Positions 7,201 to 14,036 of a stretch of DNA of 14,036 nucleotides are shown one piece after another. The translations under genes and the position numbers were made by a program. The notes under the pieces were generated by a model that did not search any database, was not told where the DNA came from, and worked only from the letters and a program-made list of their open reading frames with translations. Origin of the DNA: Schleiferiaceae bacterium (GTDB lineage: Bacteria > Bacteroidota > Bacteroidia > Flavobacteriales > Schleiferiaceae); the NCBI GenBank assembly GCA_030829675.1, contig JAURAE010000026.1, positions 1-14,036 on the forward strand, given 5' to 3'. Numbering within the stretch: position 1 is the stretch's first letter; every line of letters starts with the position of its first letter.

Positions 7201-7572
7201 ATGCATCAGAAACCCGAAGCCTCTTCGGAGCTCCTTAAAAAATTTGTGGTAGACGGCCTTCAAGAGATCAAAGGTCAGAACATCACTATCATGGACCTAC
7301 GCGATATTGAAAATGCAGTGACGGATTTCTTCGTCATCGCGGAGGGTAATTCCAACACTCAAGTAAATGCTTTGCAAGAAAGCGTGCACAAAATGGTCCG
7401 TGAAAATGTTGGAGATAGACCATGGCATGTAGAAGGCCGTGAAAATGCCGAATGGATTTTGATGGATTACGTCAATGTGGTAGTTCACATTTTCCAAAAA
7501 GGCATTCGCGAATTCTACGATTTAGAAAGCCTTTGGGGAGATGCAGAAGTGCACACATTAGAAAACTTATAA
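7201..7572 (+). CDS. rsfS: Ribosomal silencing factor RsfS (Iojap/DUF143 family)
   Basis: Binds protein uL14 (L14) on the large ribosomal subunit and blocks joining with the 30S subunit when nutrients are scarce. The 123-residue length fits the family. The pattern IMDLRDIENAVTDFFVIAEG at 30-49 and the C-terminal signature, with Trp and EGRENAEWILMDY followed by VVVHIF and FYDLESLW, are all present. The ATG at 7201 has no Shine-Dalgarno site, only an A-rich upstream region, as is usual in this phylum. ftsH begins 7 bases after its stop, so the two almost certainly share a transcript, a pairing I recall from other Flavobacteriia. Confidence 0.94.
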   Translation: MHQKPEASSELLKKFVVDGLQEIKGQNITIMDLRDIENAVTDFFVIAEGNSNTQVNALQESVHKMVRENVGDRPWHVEGRENAEWILMDYVNVVVHIFQKGIREFYDLESLWGDAEVHTLENL

Positions 7573-7579
7573 CAGCATA

Positions 7580-9673
7580 ATGGCCGAGAATCCCAACCAA
7601 AAACAAATTGACAAACTGAAAAAACAGTTTGCCAAAAACGCTAACGATAAAAAAGGCGGCGACCCAAAGAAACCAAAGAGTCCCCTCTTCGGCTTCTACT
7701 GGGTCTACATTGCAATTTTTGCCCTATTCATCGGGATGCAAATCTTTAGTGCAGTAAGCTTCAGCGCTAAAACTTCAAATTATCAGGAATTTGAATCCGC
7801 ATTGGAATTGGGCGATGTCGATCGCGTGAAGATCATCAACGAGAAAAAAGTCCAAGTCTTCATCAAGGAAGATGCCCTCAAGGATTCTGAGCGATACGAA
7901 GAAGTACGCAGCTCCAACTTGAGCGAAGAAATTAATCCGGGACCACACTACATCTTCGAGATGCCTTCACAAGCGTTCGAAGATAGAATCAAGGATTACT
8001 ACAGCATGCATCCTGGCGAAAAGCAAATCGCCGTCAACTACGAAACCCAAGACAATTTCTTGGGAGATATTATCTCATGGGTCCTTCCACTAGTCCTCAT
8101 GATTGCTGTATGGATGTTCTTAATGCGTAGAATGTCGGGCGGCGCCCCAGGCGGTGGCGGCGGAAGTCAAATCTTCAATATTGGGAAATCACGCGCTAAG
8201 GTATTCGACAAGGATACAGAAGTAAAAACGACCTTCAACGAAGTAGCAGGAATGACCGGCGCAAAGGAAGAGGTGCTCGAGATTGTTGACTTCTTGAAAA
8301 ACCCTAAAAAATACACTGAACTAGGCGGTCGCATCCCAAAAGGGGTAATGCTTTCAGGGCCTCCGGGAACCGGTAAAACCCTCCTCGCCAAAGCCGTAGC
8401 TGGCGAGGCGAAGGTGCCGTTCTTTTCACTTAGCGGCTCAGACTTCGTGGAGATGTTTGTGGGTGTTGGTGCCTCGCGTGTACGTGACCTATTCAAGCAG
8501 GCAAAGGAAAAATCTCCATGTATCATTTTCATCGATGAGATCGATGCCATCGGCCGTGCCCGTGGAAAGAACAACTTTTCTGGAGGAAATGATGAGCGTG
8601 AAAATACCTTGAATCAACTCTTGACAGAGATGGATGGCTTCGGTACAAACGAGCATGTGATCGTCATGGCGGCCACCAACAGAGCAGATATTTTGGACCG
8701 CGCCTTAATGCGTGCGGGTCGTTTCGATCGTATCATTTACGTAGACCTTCCCGAGCTCAACGAGCGTGAGGACATCTTTAACGTACATCTAAAGGGTATC
8801 AAAACGGACGATACTGTCGATGTGAAGTTGTTGAGCAAGCAAACTCCTGGATTCAGCGGAGCAGATATTGCCAATGTATGTAATGAAGCCGCTTTGATTG
8901 CTGCTCGTAAAGGCAACAAACAAGTGGGCAAACAAGATTTCTTGGATGCTGTGGATCGCATCGTGGGTGGATTGGAAAAGAAAACTAAGATCATTACACC
9001 ACAAGAGAAAAAGGTCATTGCCTACCACGAGGCGGGTCATGCAGCGGTGAGCTGGTTACTCGAATATGCTGCCCCTCTAGTGAAAGTCACGATCGTACCT
9101 CGAGGTCGCTCTTTAGGAGCCGCTTGGTACCTTCCGGACGAGCGCCAAATCACTACCACCGAGCAAATGCTCGACGAGATGGCCGCCACCATGGGAGGTC
9201 GCGCTGCAGAGCATGTGGTGTTTGATAAGATCTCAACCGGTGCTCTGAGTGATTTGGAAAAAGTGACCAAGCAAGCCCGTGCCATGGTAACCATCTACGG
9301 TTTGAACGAGGAGCTTGGAAACATTACGTATTACGACAGCCAAGGCCAAAGCGAATACATGCAAAAGCCCTACTCAGAAAACACTGCGGAGAAAATTGAC
9401 AAAGAGATCAGCAAGATCATCGAAGGACAGTACCAACGTGCTATTGAGTTGTTGCGTTCGAATAGAGAAAAATTGGACCAATTGGCCCAACTCCTTCTCG
9501 ACAAAGAAGTCATCTTCAAAGAAAACGTCAAGGAAATCTTTGGCCCACGTCCTTGGGACAAGGAAGAAGAAGTCGTCGAAGAGGCTGTAGAAGTCGAGGT
9601 TGTTGAGGTGGAGGCACCTGTAGAAGAGGATTCTGCACCTGCACAAGGAGAAGAAAATACTCCTACAACATAA
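7580..9673 (+). CDS. ftsH: ATP-dependent zinc metalloprotease FtsH
   Basis: Membrane-anchored AAA+ protease that extracts and degrades membrane and short-lived proteins; it works as a hexamer with its active face in the cytoplasm. It has 697 residues. A lysine-rich N-terminus is followed by membrane segments at about 38-60 and 163-182, enclosing a periplasmic domain, then a glycine-rich linker (187-195). Walker A GPPGTGKT is at 260-267, Walker B IIFIDEID at 315-322, and the second region of homology MAATNRADILDRALMRAGRFDR at 363-384 with its arginines. The zinc site HEAGH is at 483-487 and the third zinc ligand is Asp558 in ALSDLEK. After the peptidase domain comes a strongly acidic, valine- and glutamate-rich tail from about 653 to the end, a low-complexity extension with no recognised function. 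Tandem in-frame stops (TAATAA) and a strong terminator follow. Confidence 0.97.
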   Translation: MAENPNQKQIDKLKKQFAKNANDKKGGDPKKPKSPLFGFYWVYIAIFALFIGMQIFSAVSFSAKTSNYQEFESALELGDVDRVKIINEKKVQVFIKEDALKDSERYEEVRSSNLSEEINPGPHYIFEMPSQAFEDRIKDYYSMHPGEKQIAVNYETQDNFLGDIISWVLPLVLMIAVWMFLMRRMSGGAPGGGGGSQIFNIGKSRAKVFDKDTEVKTTFNEVAGMTGAKEEVLEIVDFLKNPKKYTELGGRIPKGVMLSGPPGTGKTLLAKAVAGEAKVPFFSLSGSDFVEMFVGVGASRVRDLFKQAKEKSPCIIFIDEIDAIGRARGKNNFSGGNDERENTLNQLLTEMDGFGTNEHVIVMAATNRADILDRALMRAGRFDRIIYVDLPELNEREDIFNVHLKGIKTDDTVDVKLLSKQTPGFSGADIANVCNEAALIAARKGNKQVGKQDFLDAVDRIVGGLEKKTKIITPQEKKVIAYHEAGHAAVSWLLEYAAPLVKVTIVPRGRSLGAAWYLPDERQITTTEQMLDEMAATMGGRAAEHVVFDKISTGALSDLEKVTKQARAMVTIYGLNEELGNITYYDSQGQSEYMQKPYSENTAEKIDKEISKIIEGQYQRAIELLRSNREKLDQLAQLLLDKEVIFKENVKEIFGPRPWDKEEEVVEEAVEVEVVEVEAPVEEDSAPAQGEENTPTT

Positions 9674-9697
9674 TAAACGCCTGTAAACAAGAAAGAT

Positions 9698-9727
9698 AAG
9701 CCGCGCCCGTTGGGCGCGGCTTTTTTT
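9698..9727 (+). terminator. Intrinsic terminator after ftsH
   Basis: A GC-rich inverted repeat, AAGCCGCGCCC (9698-9708) with GGGCGCGGCTT (9712-9722), forms an 11-bp perfect stem with a 3-base loop (GTT) and runs into seven T residues (9721-9727). It lies 24 bases after the ftsH stop and ends the rsfS-ftsH transcript. It is the only clear intrinsic terminator in the window. Confidence 0.95.
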
Positions 9728-9773
9728 GTTGATAGCTCGAGCGCGGCGCAGTGGTTATTTGAAATCCACACCT

Positions 9774-9781
9774 TATTTTTG
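9774..9781 (+). promoter_or_regulatory. Bacteroidota -7 promoter element before the LUD-cdsA-psd operon
   Basis: TATTTTTG matches the TAnnTTTG -7 element exactly. It lies downstream of the ftsH terminator and 15 bases before the ATG at 9797, which would give a leader of about 10 bases. A TTTG at 9758-9761 is too close (12 bases) to be the usual -33 element; GTGG at 9751-9754 has the right spacing but a poor match. The position after a terminator and before a new operon supports the call. Confidence 0.55.
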
Positions 9782-9796
9782 ATATATATCTACGCT

Positions 9797-10411
9797 ATGG
9801 CCCGTCAAAAAGGATTTTTCTCAAAGCTCAAAAGCAGCCTCTTGGGTTCTTCATCTGCACAAGAAGAAGAGCGTGGAAAATTCGCCCCCAAAGAAGAGCT
9901 TCCCTTAGACGAGGAATTCGTGTTCCAGTTCACTGAGGGCGGCGGCAATTTCATGTATTGCACCTCAAAAGAGGAAGCCGTAGAAGAGCTTCAATTGTAT
10001 GCCAATGAGCAAGGATGGAACGGTTTGTTCATCGCTACCCCTGCTTTGGCGGATTGGACCAACAGCACAAAACTCGCAGCCACCTTTGAAAACGACGGTC
10101 AATATCCTGTGGTCATGACCGGTTGTGAAGCACTTATTGCCTTTAACGGCGGAATTATGATTCATTCGCATCATACGGGAGGAAGAAAATTGGGCGACCT
10201 ACCACAGCACCATGTGCTCATCGCCTATACCTCCCAAATCGTAGCGAACTTAAGAGATGGCATGACCGCCATTAATCAAAAATACCGCGAACAGCGCCCG
10301 AGCAATATCTCGGTCATTCGTGCACCGCACGACCAGGCAGTGGAATTGGCCTCAGCGGATCCAAACAAGGGCCGAACAGTATTCTTAATTCTCATTGAAG
10401 ACGAAGCTTGA
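9797..10411 (+). CDS. LUD-domain protein (LutC/YkgG-like), function unknown
   Basis: A 204-residue cytoplasmic protein with no signal peptide or membrane segment. Residues about 45-202 resemble the LUD domain named after LutB/LutC of lactate utilisation. Visible landmarks are GLFIATPALADW near 76-87, MTGCEALIAFNGGIMIHSHHTGGRKL at 107-132 and the closing strand TVFLILIEDEA. The first 40 residues are basic, then serine- and acid-rich, and probably flexible. No lutA or lutB gene, nor any iron-sulfur partner, is nearby, so a role in lactate oxidation is doubtful. I recall the same kind of gene between ftsH and cdsA in other Flavobacteriia, which points to a conserved but uncharacterised role. The ATG at 9797 is chosen over the upstream open frame because that part covers the ftsH terminator and the promoter. 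Its stop overlaps the cdsA start (TGATG). Confidence 0.82.
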   Translation: MARQKGFFSKLKSSLLGSSSAQEEERGKFAPKEELPLDEEFVFQFTEGGGNFMYCTSKEEAVEELQLYANEQGWNGLFIATPALADWTNSTKLAATFENDGQYPVVMTGCEALIAFNGGIMIHSHHTGGRKLGDLPQHHVLIAYTSQIVANLRDGMTAINQKYREQRPSNISVIRAPHDQAVELASADPNKGRTVFLILIEDEA

Positions 10412-11175
10412 TGGGAAAACGCGCACTCTTTGGATTCATTTATGCCGGTGGTCTCATCGGTATTTTAGGTTTCACCCCTTACGGCACATACATGCTGGCC
10501 TTCTTCACGCTGTTATTGCTGAACGAAGTCGCACGCATCCTTGATGTGCAAAGCAGGTTGCCATTGCTCACCTTCACATCGCTTTTTTTGGGTGGGGGAG
10601 CCATTGGGAATTGGGGTGGGCCGGAAGAAATCATCAGCGCCACCCTAGCCATCGGCATCATGATGGTGTTGGCCTTGTTGCGCGCGGAGCGTCCGGCGCA
10701 TGAAATGCGCCGCGGTTTGTTTGCGCTGGCCTATGTGTTCCTTCCCATGGCCCTGATCATTCAGACCACCAGGGACTTCTCGGAATTAATCTTATTCATC
10801 TTCACCATGATTTGGGCGTCGGACACCTTCGCCTATTTGGCCGGTCGCTCGTTCGGAAAACGTCCCTTCGCCCCGAAACTCAGCCCAAAGAAAACCATTG
10901 AAGGATTCGCTGGCGGCGTGGTGGGAACTATCATTACGGGCTTCGCCGTGAATCATTATTGGGACCTGCTGGATGTAGATGTGGCCCTCGCATTGGCGGC
11001 TGTAGTTTCTATTACCGCCCCCTTTGGAGATTTAGTTGCTTCCTCGCTAAAACGTGAAGCCGATGTGAAAGATTCCGGTGTATTTTTGCCGGGTCACGGC
11101 GGGGCGTTAGATAGGTTAGATAGCTTCATAACTGCGGCACCCATCGCAATACTCATTTATCAATACATGATATGA
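10411..11175 (+). CDS. cdsA: Phosphatidate cytidylyltransferase
   Basis: Makes CDP-diacylglycerol from phosphatidic acid and CTP, the branch point for all bacterial phospholipids; integral inner-membrane enzyme. It has 254 residues with several hydrophobic segments, for example about 5-20, 27-40, 75-90, 103-118, 126-145 and 166-180. The family signature is intact in the C-terminal third: SPKKTIEGFAGG at 158-169, GDLVASSLKREADVKDSG at 206-223 and PGHGGALDRLDS at 227-238, with the metal-binding aspartates. The ATG at 10411 is preferred to the TTG one codon earlier; it overlaps the stop of the LUD gene as TGATG. Its own stop overlaps the psd start as ATGA. Both overlaps suggest translational coupling, and cdsA followed by psd puts two consecutive stages of lipid head-group synthesis in one transcript. 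Confidence 0.95.
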   Translation: MGKRALFGFIYAGGLIGILGFTPYGTYMLAFFTLLLLNEVARILDVQSRLPLLTFTSLFLGGGAIGNWGGPEEIISATLAIGIMMVLALLRAERPAHEMRRGLFALAYVFLPMALIIQTTRDFSELILFIFTMIWASDTFAYLAGRSFGKRPFAPKLSPKKTIEGFAGGVVGTIITGFAVNHYWDLLDVDVALALAAVVSITAPFGDLVASSLKREADVKDSGVFLPGHGGALDRLDSFITAAPIAILIYQYMI

Positions 11176-11831
11176 AACTACATAGAGAAGGTAAAGGCAC
11201 CCTAGCCGTTGTTTTCCTTGCATTGGTCATTCTAAACGGCCTTGTGCAATGGGCAACGGAATTGGCCTGGTTAGAATTTTCAGTACTCGCCTTGAGCGTT
11301 GTACTATACGCCATTGTGCTCCAATTCTTCCGCAATCCTACCCGTACCATCACCATCAATCCGAAAGGCATGCTTTGCCCTGCGGACGGAAAAGTGGTGA
11401 CCATTCAAGAAGTATTTGAAGATGAGATTTTAAAGGACAAGTGTATTCAAATGTCCATTTTCATGTCGCCGTTCAATGTGCACGTAAACCGCTACCCATT
11501 AGGCGGTAAAGTGACCGATGCCATTCACCACTCGGGCAAATTCCTAGTGGCATGGCACCCGAAGAGCTCCACGTTGAACGAACGCACCACTGTAGCCGTG
11601 GAAAATGAAAACTGGGGCAAGGTGGTCTTCCGTCAGATTGCTGGCGCGGTAGCGCGACGCATTGTAATGTATGCTAAACCAGGGGATATGGCTGCGCAAG
11701 GTTCGGAATTTGGATTCATCAAATTCGGATCTCGTGTGGATCTTTTCTTGCCGCTGGACAGCGACATCAAGGTCAAAGAAGGTGATGTTGTCAAGGGCGG
11801 TATTACCGTGCTTGCGACGCGTAACGCCTAA
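11172..11831 (+). CDS. psd: Phosphatidylserine decarboxylase, short pyruvoyl type
   Basis: Decarboxylates phosphatidylserine to phosphatidylethanolamine. It is made as a proenzyme that cuts itself to create a pyruvoyl cofactor. The 219-residue protein belongs to the short form of the family. Two N-terminal hydrophobic segments (about 10-26 and 34-52) anchor it to the membrane. FFRNPTR at 52-58, the conserved ADG at 71-73, MSPFNVHVNR at 98-107 and the self-cleavage site FGSRVD at 185-190 are visible. The expected cut is between Gly186 and Ser187, the serine becoming the pyruvoyl group of the small chain. The ATG overlaps the cdsA stop by four bases (ATGA). The stop overlaps that of convergent cmk. 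No phosphatidylserine synthase gene is in view; it may lie elsewhere in the genome. Confidence 0.94.
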   Translation: MKLHREGKGTLAVVFLALVILNGLVQWATELAWLEFSVLALSVVLYAIVLQFFRNPTRTITINPKGMLCPADGKVVTIQEVFEDEILKDKCIQMSIFMSPFNVHVNRYPLGGKVTDAIHHSGKFLVAWHPKSSTLNERTTVAVENENWGKVVFRQIAGAVARRIVMYAKPGDMAAQGSEFGFIKFGSRVDLFLPLDSDIKVKEGDVVKGGITVLATRNA

Positions 11832-12517
11832 GCTTCCAACTCTTTTACCCACGCCAATACCAAATCGAATTGTTCCGCTTTGGTAATCTCGCTATTGTCT
11901 AAGGTTCGAGCATCTAAGGCTGCAATAAGCGGAGAATCTGCGCGCTCCATATCCGCCTTATCCCTAGACTGAAGGTTTTCCAATACCTCAGCAACAGTCC
12001 AGTGTTGGCCTTTGGCGGCGAGTTCCTGTTGGCGGCGTTCGGCACGTACCTGATCTGAGGCCGTCATAAAGATTTTCAATTCAGCATTTGGGAAAACCAC
12101 GGTACCAATATCGCGGCCGTCCATGACTACCCCGCCATCACGGCCCATTGCTTGTTGAAGGGCTACTAAATGCCTGCGTACCGGTACAAGTTTCGCGACA
12201 TGGCTGACCACATTGCTCACCTCCATGGTACGAATTTCTTCTTCCACGCGTTCGCCGTTCAAATGGGTGGCATTCGCTCCCTGCGCATCAAGTTCAAAGG
12301 AAATCTGCACATCAGGCAGGGATTGATTGATCTTATCCTCTTGGCAACCGGCGGCTGCACTGACCCATTGGTTTCTCAGTGCAAAAAGGGCTACTGCACG
12401 ATACATCGCGCCGGAATCCACATAGATATAGCCTAAAGCTTTGGCCAATTCCTTTGCCAGGGTACTCTTACCTGTAGAGCTGTGTCCGTCGATGGCTATA
12501 GTCAGTGATTTTGGCAT
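11828..12517 (-). CDS. cmk: Cytidylate kinase
   Basis: Phosphorylates CMP and dCMP with ATP, recycling CMP released by RNA turnover and lipid synthesis. The 229-residue length is normal. The P-loop GHSSTGKST is at 11-19, the CMP-binding DSGAMYRA at 34-41, the conserved DGRDIGTVVFP at 133-143 and the lid region SRDKADMERADSPL at 184-197. All expected motifs are intact. It is last in the leftward lon-porQ-cmk operon and starts 9 bases after the porQ stop (ATG 12517-12515). Its TAG overlaps the TAA of convergent psd inside CTAA. A neighbouring T9SS gene porQ beside cmk is an arrangement I recall in Bacteroidota. Confidence 0.95.
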   Translation of the reverse strand: MPKSLTIAIDGHSSTGKSTLAKELAKALGYIYVDSGAMYRAVALFALRNQWVSAAAGCQEDKINQSLPDVQISFELDAQGANATHLNGERVEEEIRTMEVSNVVSHVAKLVPVRRHLVALQQAMGRDGGVVMDGRDIGTVVFPNAELKIFMTASDQVRAERRQQELAAKGQHWTVAEVLENLQSRDKADMERADSPLIAALDARTLDNSEITKAEQFDLVLAWVKELEA

Positions 12518-12526
12518 GCTCAGGTC

Positions 12527-13528
12527 TTAGAATTTCAGGCTCAAAGATAGGGTATTCATGCGCCCGGCCACGCTGCGAAGTTCGTTCGCGAAGTGGAGGT
12601 GAAACTTGTTAAAATACAGACCCGCACCCAGGCTGAAGCCTCCACTTGTGCGGCGATCGGGCAGGCTCATTTCGTATTGACGACGGAAATTATAGCCCAG
12701 CATCAAGTGTAGTCGGTCTGTGGGTAAGAACTCCAGAGAGCCGCTAACGTGGCGGAGCGCCAGGTTGAGTGTGCTCATGTCCAGCTGTGTGGTGGCACCT
12801 GTTACGGGGTCTACGCTCACTAGGTTTGGATCGTCGTAGCCCAAGTTTGGGCGTTGGAGCTGGTCGATAACGAAGGTCCAGCGGAAGGGGGCGTGCGCCA
12901 ATTTATCTCCAACAGCAAACAAGATGTTCAAGGGCATGGGTTCGTAGGTGCCGCCAAAGGTGGTAAGTTGAGTGCCCGCATTCTTGATGATGAAAGCATA
13001 ATTTGGTCCGGTAGAGCCTCTATACATCAAGGCGATATCCGAGGCAAGTGCCCAGCTTTGGTAACTTTCGTAGGTTCCATTGACCAATTTCGCCGTTGCC
13101 CCCAAACGAATGCCGTTCCAAGAGAACAGCTCAGTACCTAAGGTGAAGGCGAGGTCTCCCGCATAGAATTGGCCCGTTGAACTTCCCCACTGATCCGTAC
13201 CGTTGAACACTCCGTACTGAATGGTTTGTGCACTGGCAATCATCGGCCGGCCCTTGAGCTCAAACGAATAACTGCCTTGAAGCAGTTGAATGCCTTCGCC
13301 TAGGCTTCCTGAGCTCATCTCGAGCTGGTAGAGGGAAGAATCCGTGAGCAGCAGTGGGTTTTGAACGGCAAAGGCTCCTACGCGACCTTCGTGCACATAA
13401 GCCGCATTGCCCAGCGCCGAGGCACCGGCAAAAATCGAGCGGTCCAGAAAGGAAAAAACGCTGTTGCCGCCGCTCTGTCCAAACAAAGCGGTCGTCCAAA
13501 ACAATGCTATGAGTACGTTTCTAATCAA
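12527..13528 (-). CDS. porQ: Type IX secretion system outer-membrane protein PorQ
   Basis: PorQ is an outer-membrane beta-barrel of the T9SS; in Porphyromonas it works with PorV, PorU and PorZ at the cell-surface attachment complex that processes cargo. This 333-residue protein has a signal peptide at about 1-17 (MIRNVLIALFWTTALFG). The mature N-terminus QSGGNSVFSFLDRSIFAGAS matches the family pattern (GGxxxFxFL...sAR or similar). The remainder shows alternating hydrophobic and aromatic strands ending in SLSLKF, as expected for a barrel with a C-terminal aromatic. The start is TTG at 13528-13526: no ATG occurs before residue 71, and any later start would lose the signal peptide. That TTG overlaps the lon stop as TTGA, so translation probably depends on coupling to lon. 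A T9SS cargo protein lies at the other end of the window. Confidence 0.87.
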   Translation of the reverse strand: MIRNVLIALFWTTALFGQSGGNSVFSFLDRSIFAGASALGNAAYVHEGRVGAFAVQNPLLLTDSSLYQLEMSSGSLGEGIQLLQGSYSFELKGRPMIASAQTIQYGVFNGTDQWGSSTGQFYAGDLAFTLGTELFSWNGIRLGATAKLVNGTYESYQSWALASDIALMYRGSTGPNYAFIIKNAGTQLTTFGGTYEPMPLNILFAVGDKLAHAPFRWTFVIDQLQRPNLGYDDPNLVSVDPVTGATTQLDMSTLNLALRHVSGSLEFLPTDRLHLMLGYNFRRQYEMSLPDRRTSGGFSLGAGLYFNKFHLHFANELRSVAGRMNTLSLSLKF

Positions 13529-14036
13529 CGCTTGGGTACGGCCGGAACCTCTAGTTTCTTTGGTGATTTCACCTTTTGGTCTAAGATAGCCAAATCCAAC
13601 ACTTCCTTCATCTCGCTCACATAGTGGAAGGTCATGCCTTTCAGATAATGTGCTTCAATTTCTTCTATATCCTTGCGGTTCTTCTCGCAGAGGATGATGG
13701 TATTGATTTTGGCGCGCTTCGCCGCCAGGATCTTTTCTTTGATGCCCCCCACTGGCAAGACTTTTCCACGAAGAGTGATTTCGCCAGTCATCGCCAGTTT
13801 TGGTGCCAGTTTCTTTTGGGTAAACAAGCTGACCAATGCCGTGAGCAAGGTAATCCCCGCACTAGGTCCGTCCTTTGGAATGGCCCCTTGTGGCACGTGA
13901 ATATTAATGTCGTAAGCACTAAAGATTTTCGGATCTATGCCCAGTTCCTCCGCGTTGCTCTTGATGTACGCCATAGCGATGGTCGCACTTTCCTTCATCA
14001 CATCTCCTAGGTTTCCGGTTATAATGACCTTGCCAT
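13525..14036 (-). CDS. lon: ATP-dependent protease Lon, C-terminal part (5' end beyond window)
   Basis: Only the last 170 residues are present, reading in from the right edge in frame (GKVIITGNLGDVMKES). They cover most of the Lon-specific serine protease domain. The catalytic serine lies in the motif KDGPSAG (about 54-60 of the fragment), and the catalytic lysine lies in GGIKEK about 43 residues later, giving the Ser-Lys dyad typical of Lon. TGEITLRGKVLPVGGIKEK is the classic family segment. The fragment ends with a basic, proline-rich tail (SPKKLEVPAVPKR). The missing part would contain the N-terminal substrate-binding and AAA+ ATPase domains. It is upstream in the lon-porQ-cmk operon, so its promoter is outside this window. 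Confidence 0.96.
   Translation of the reverse strand, partial: GKVIITGNLGDVMKESATIAMAYIKSNAEELGIDPKIFSAYDINIHVPQGAIPKDGPSAGITLLTALVSLFTQKKLAPKLAMTGEITLRGKVLPVGGIKEKILAAKRAKINTIILCEKNRKDIEEIEAHYLKGMTFHYVSEMKEVLDLAILDQKVKSPKKLEVPAVPKR

Noticed and set aside
9710..9796. 29-codon upstream extension of the LUD gene
   Set aside because: It would begin inside the ftsH terminator loop and include the promoter element; the peptide is not family-like.
11829..11837. The string TAAGCTTCC occurs at two convergent junctions (also at 5148-5156)
   Set aside because: It follows from both leftward proteins (NUDIX and Cmk) ending in Glu-Ala-stop; two copies are not enough to propose a site.
13624..14010. Rightward open frame of 128 codons opposite lon
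   Set aside because: The opposite strand encodes an unmistakable Lon protease domain with its Ser-Lys dyad.
1..14036. Search for an undescribed defence system, mobile element, CRISPR array or structured RNA
   Set aside because: All sequence is accounted for by recognisable core genes with short gaps (largest about 123 bases); no repeats, integrase or transposase motifs, or complex folded leaders were seen by eye.

Overview
This window looks like a compact stretch of core chromosome from a member of the Bacteroidota, most likely the order Flavobacteriales or a close relative. Three kinds of evidence point there. First, there is type IX secretion (T9SS) machinery (PorQ) and a T9SS cargo protein with the C-terminal sorting domain, and this system is essentially confined to the phylum. 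Second, the gene order rsfS-ftsH-LUD protein-cdsA-psd, and ddl-coaD-NUDIX-pyrE-birA upstream of it, is familiar from flavobacterial chromosomes (recalled, not searched). Third, promoter-like sites match the Bacteroidota -7 element TAnnTTTG, and Shine-Dalgarno sites are not evident. Base composition is mixed, neither very AT- nor very GC-rich by eye. No family or genus can be assigned.

Layout. Positions 1-3655 are a leftward operon: a PASTA-domain membrane protein, a secreted T9SS type A cargo protein and the large-subunit pseudouridine synthase RluD, which runs off the left edge. A 73-bp divergent gap separates it from ddl and coaD (rightward). Then come single genes on alternating strands: a NUDIX hydrolase (leftward), pyrE (rightward) and birA (leftward). 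These are followed by rsfS and ftsH (rightward), which end at a strong intrinsic terminator (9698-9727). A new rightward operon follows: a LUD-domain protein, cdsA and psd. From 11828 to the right edge is a leftward operon, transcribed lon -> porQ -> cmk, in which lon is cut by the edge.

How the genes work together. Most are housekeeping genes. Ddl makes the D-Ala-D-Ala precursor of peptidoglycan and the PASTA protein probably contacts cell-wall material. CoaD, PyrE, BirA and Cmk serve coenzyme A, pyrimidine, biotin and CMP/dCMP metabolism. CdsA and Psd are the CDP-diacylglycerol and phosphatidylethanolamine steps of phospholipid synthesis. FtsH and Lon are the two ATP-dependent quality-control proteases. 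RluD and RsfS act on the large ribosomal subunit. PorQ belongs to the T9SS that would export proteins such as the cargo at 1013-2839.

The packing is very tight. All three convergent gene pairs have abutting or overlapping stop codons, one divergent pair shares its start region in a CATG, and co-directional genes overlap as TGATG, ATGA or TTGA. No tRNA, rRNA, CRISPR array, insertion sequence, phage gene or defence system was seen, and no gene-free stretch exceeds about 125 bases. I found no evidence of an undescribed multi-gene system. The most interesting points are the near-leaderless promoter layout of pyrE, the missing terminators between convergent genes, a TTG-started porQ and a LUD protein with no lactate-utilisation partners.
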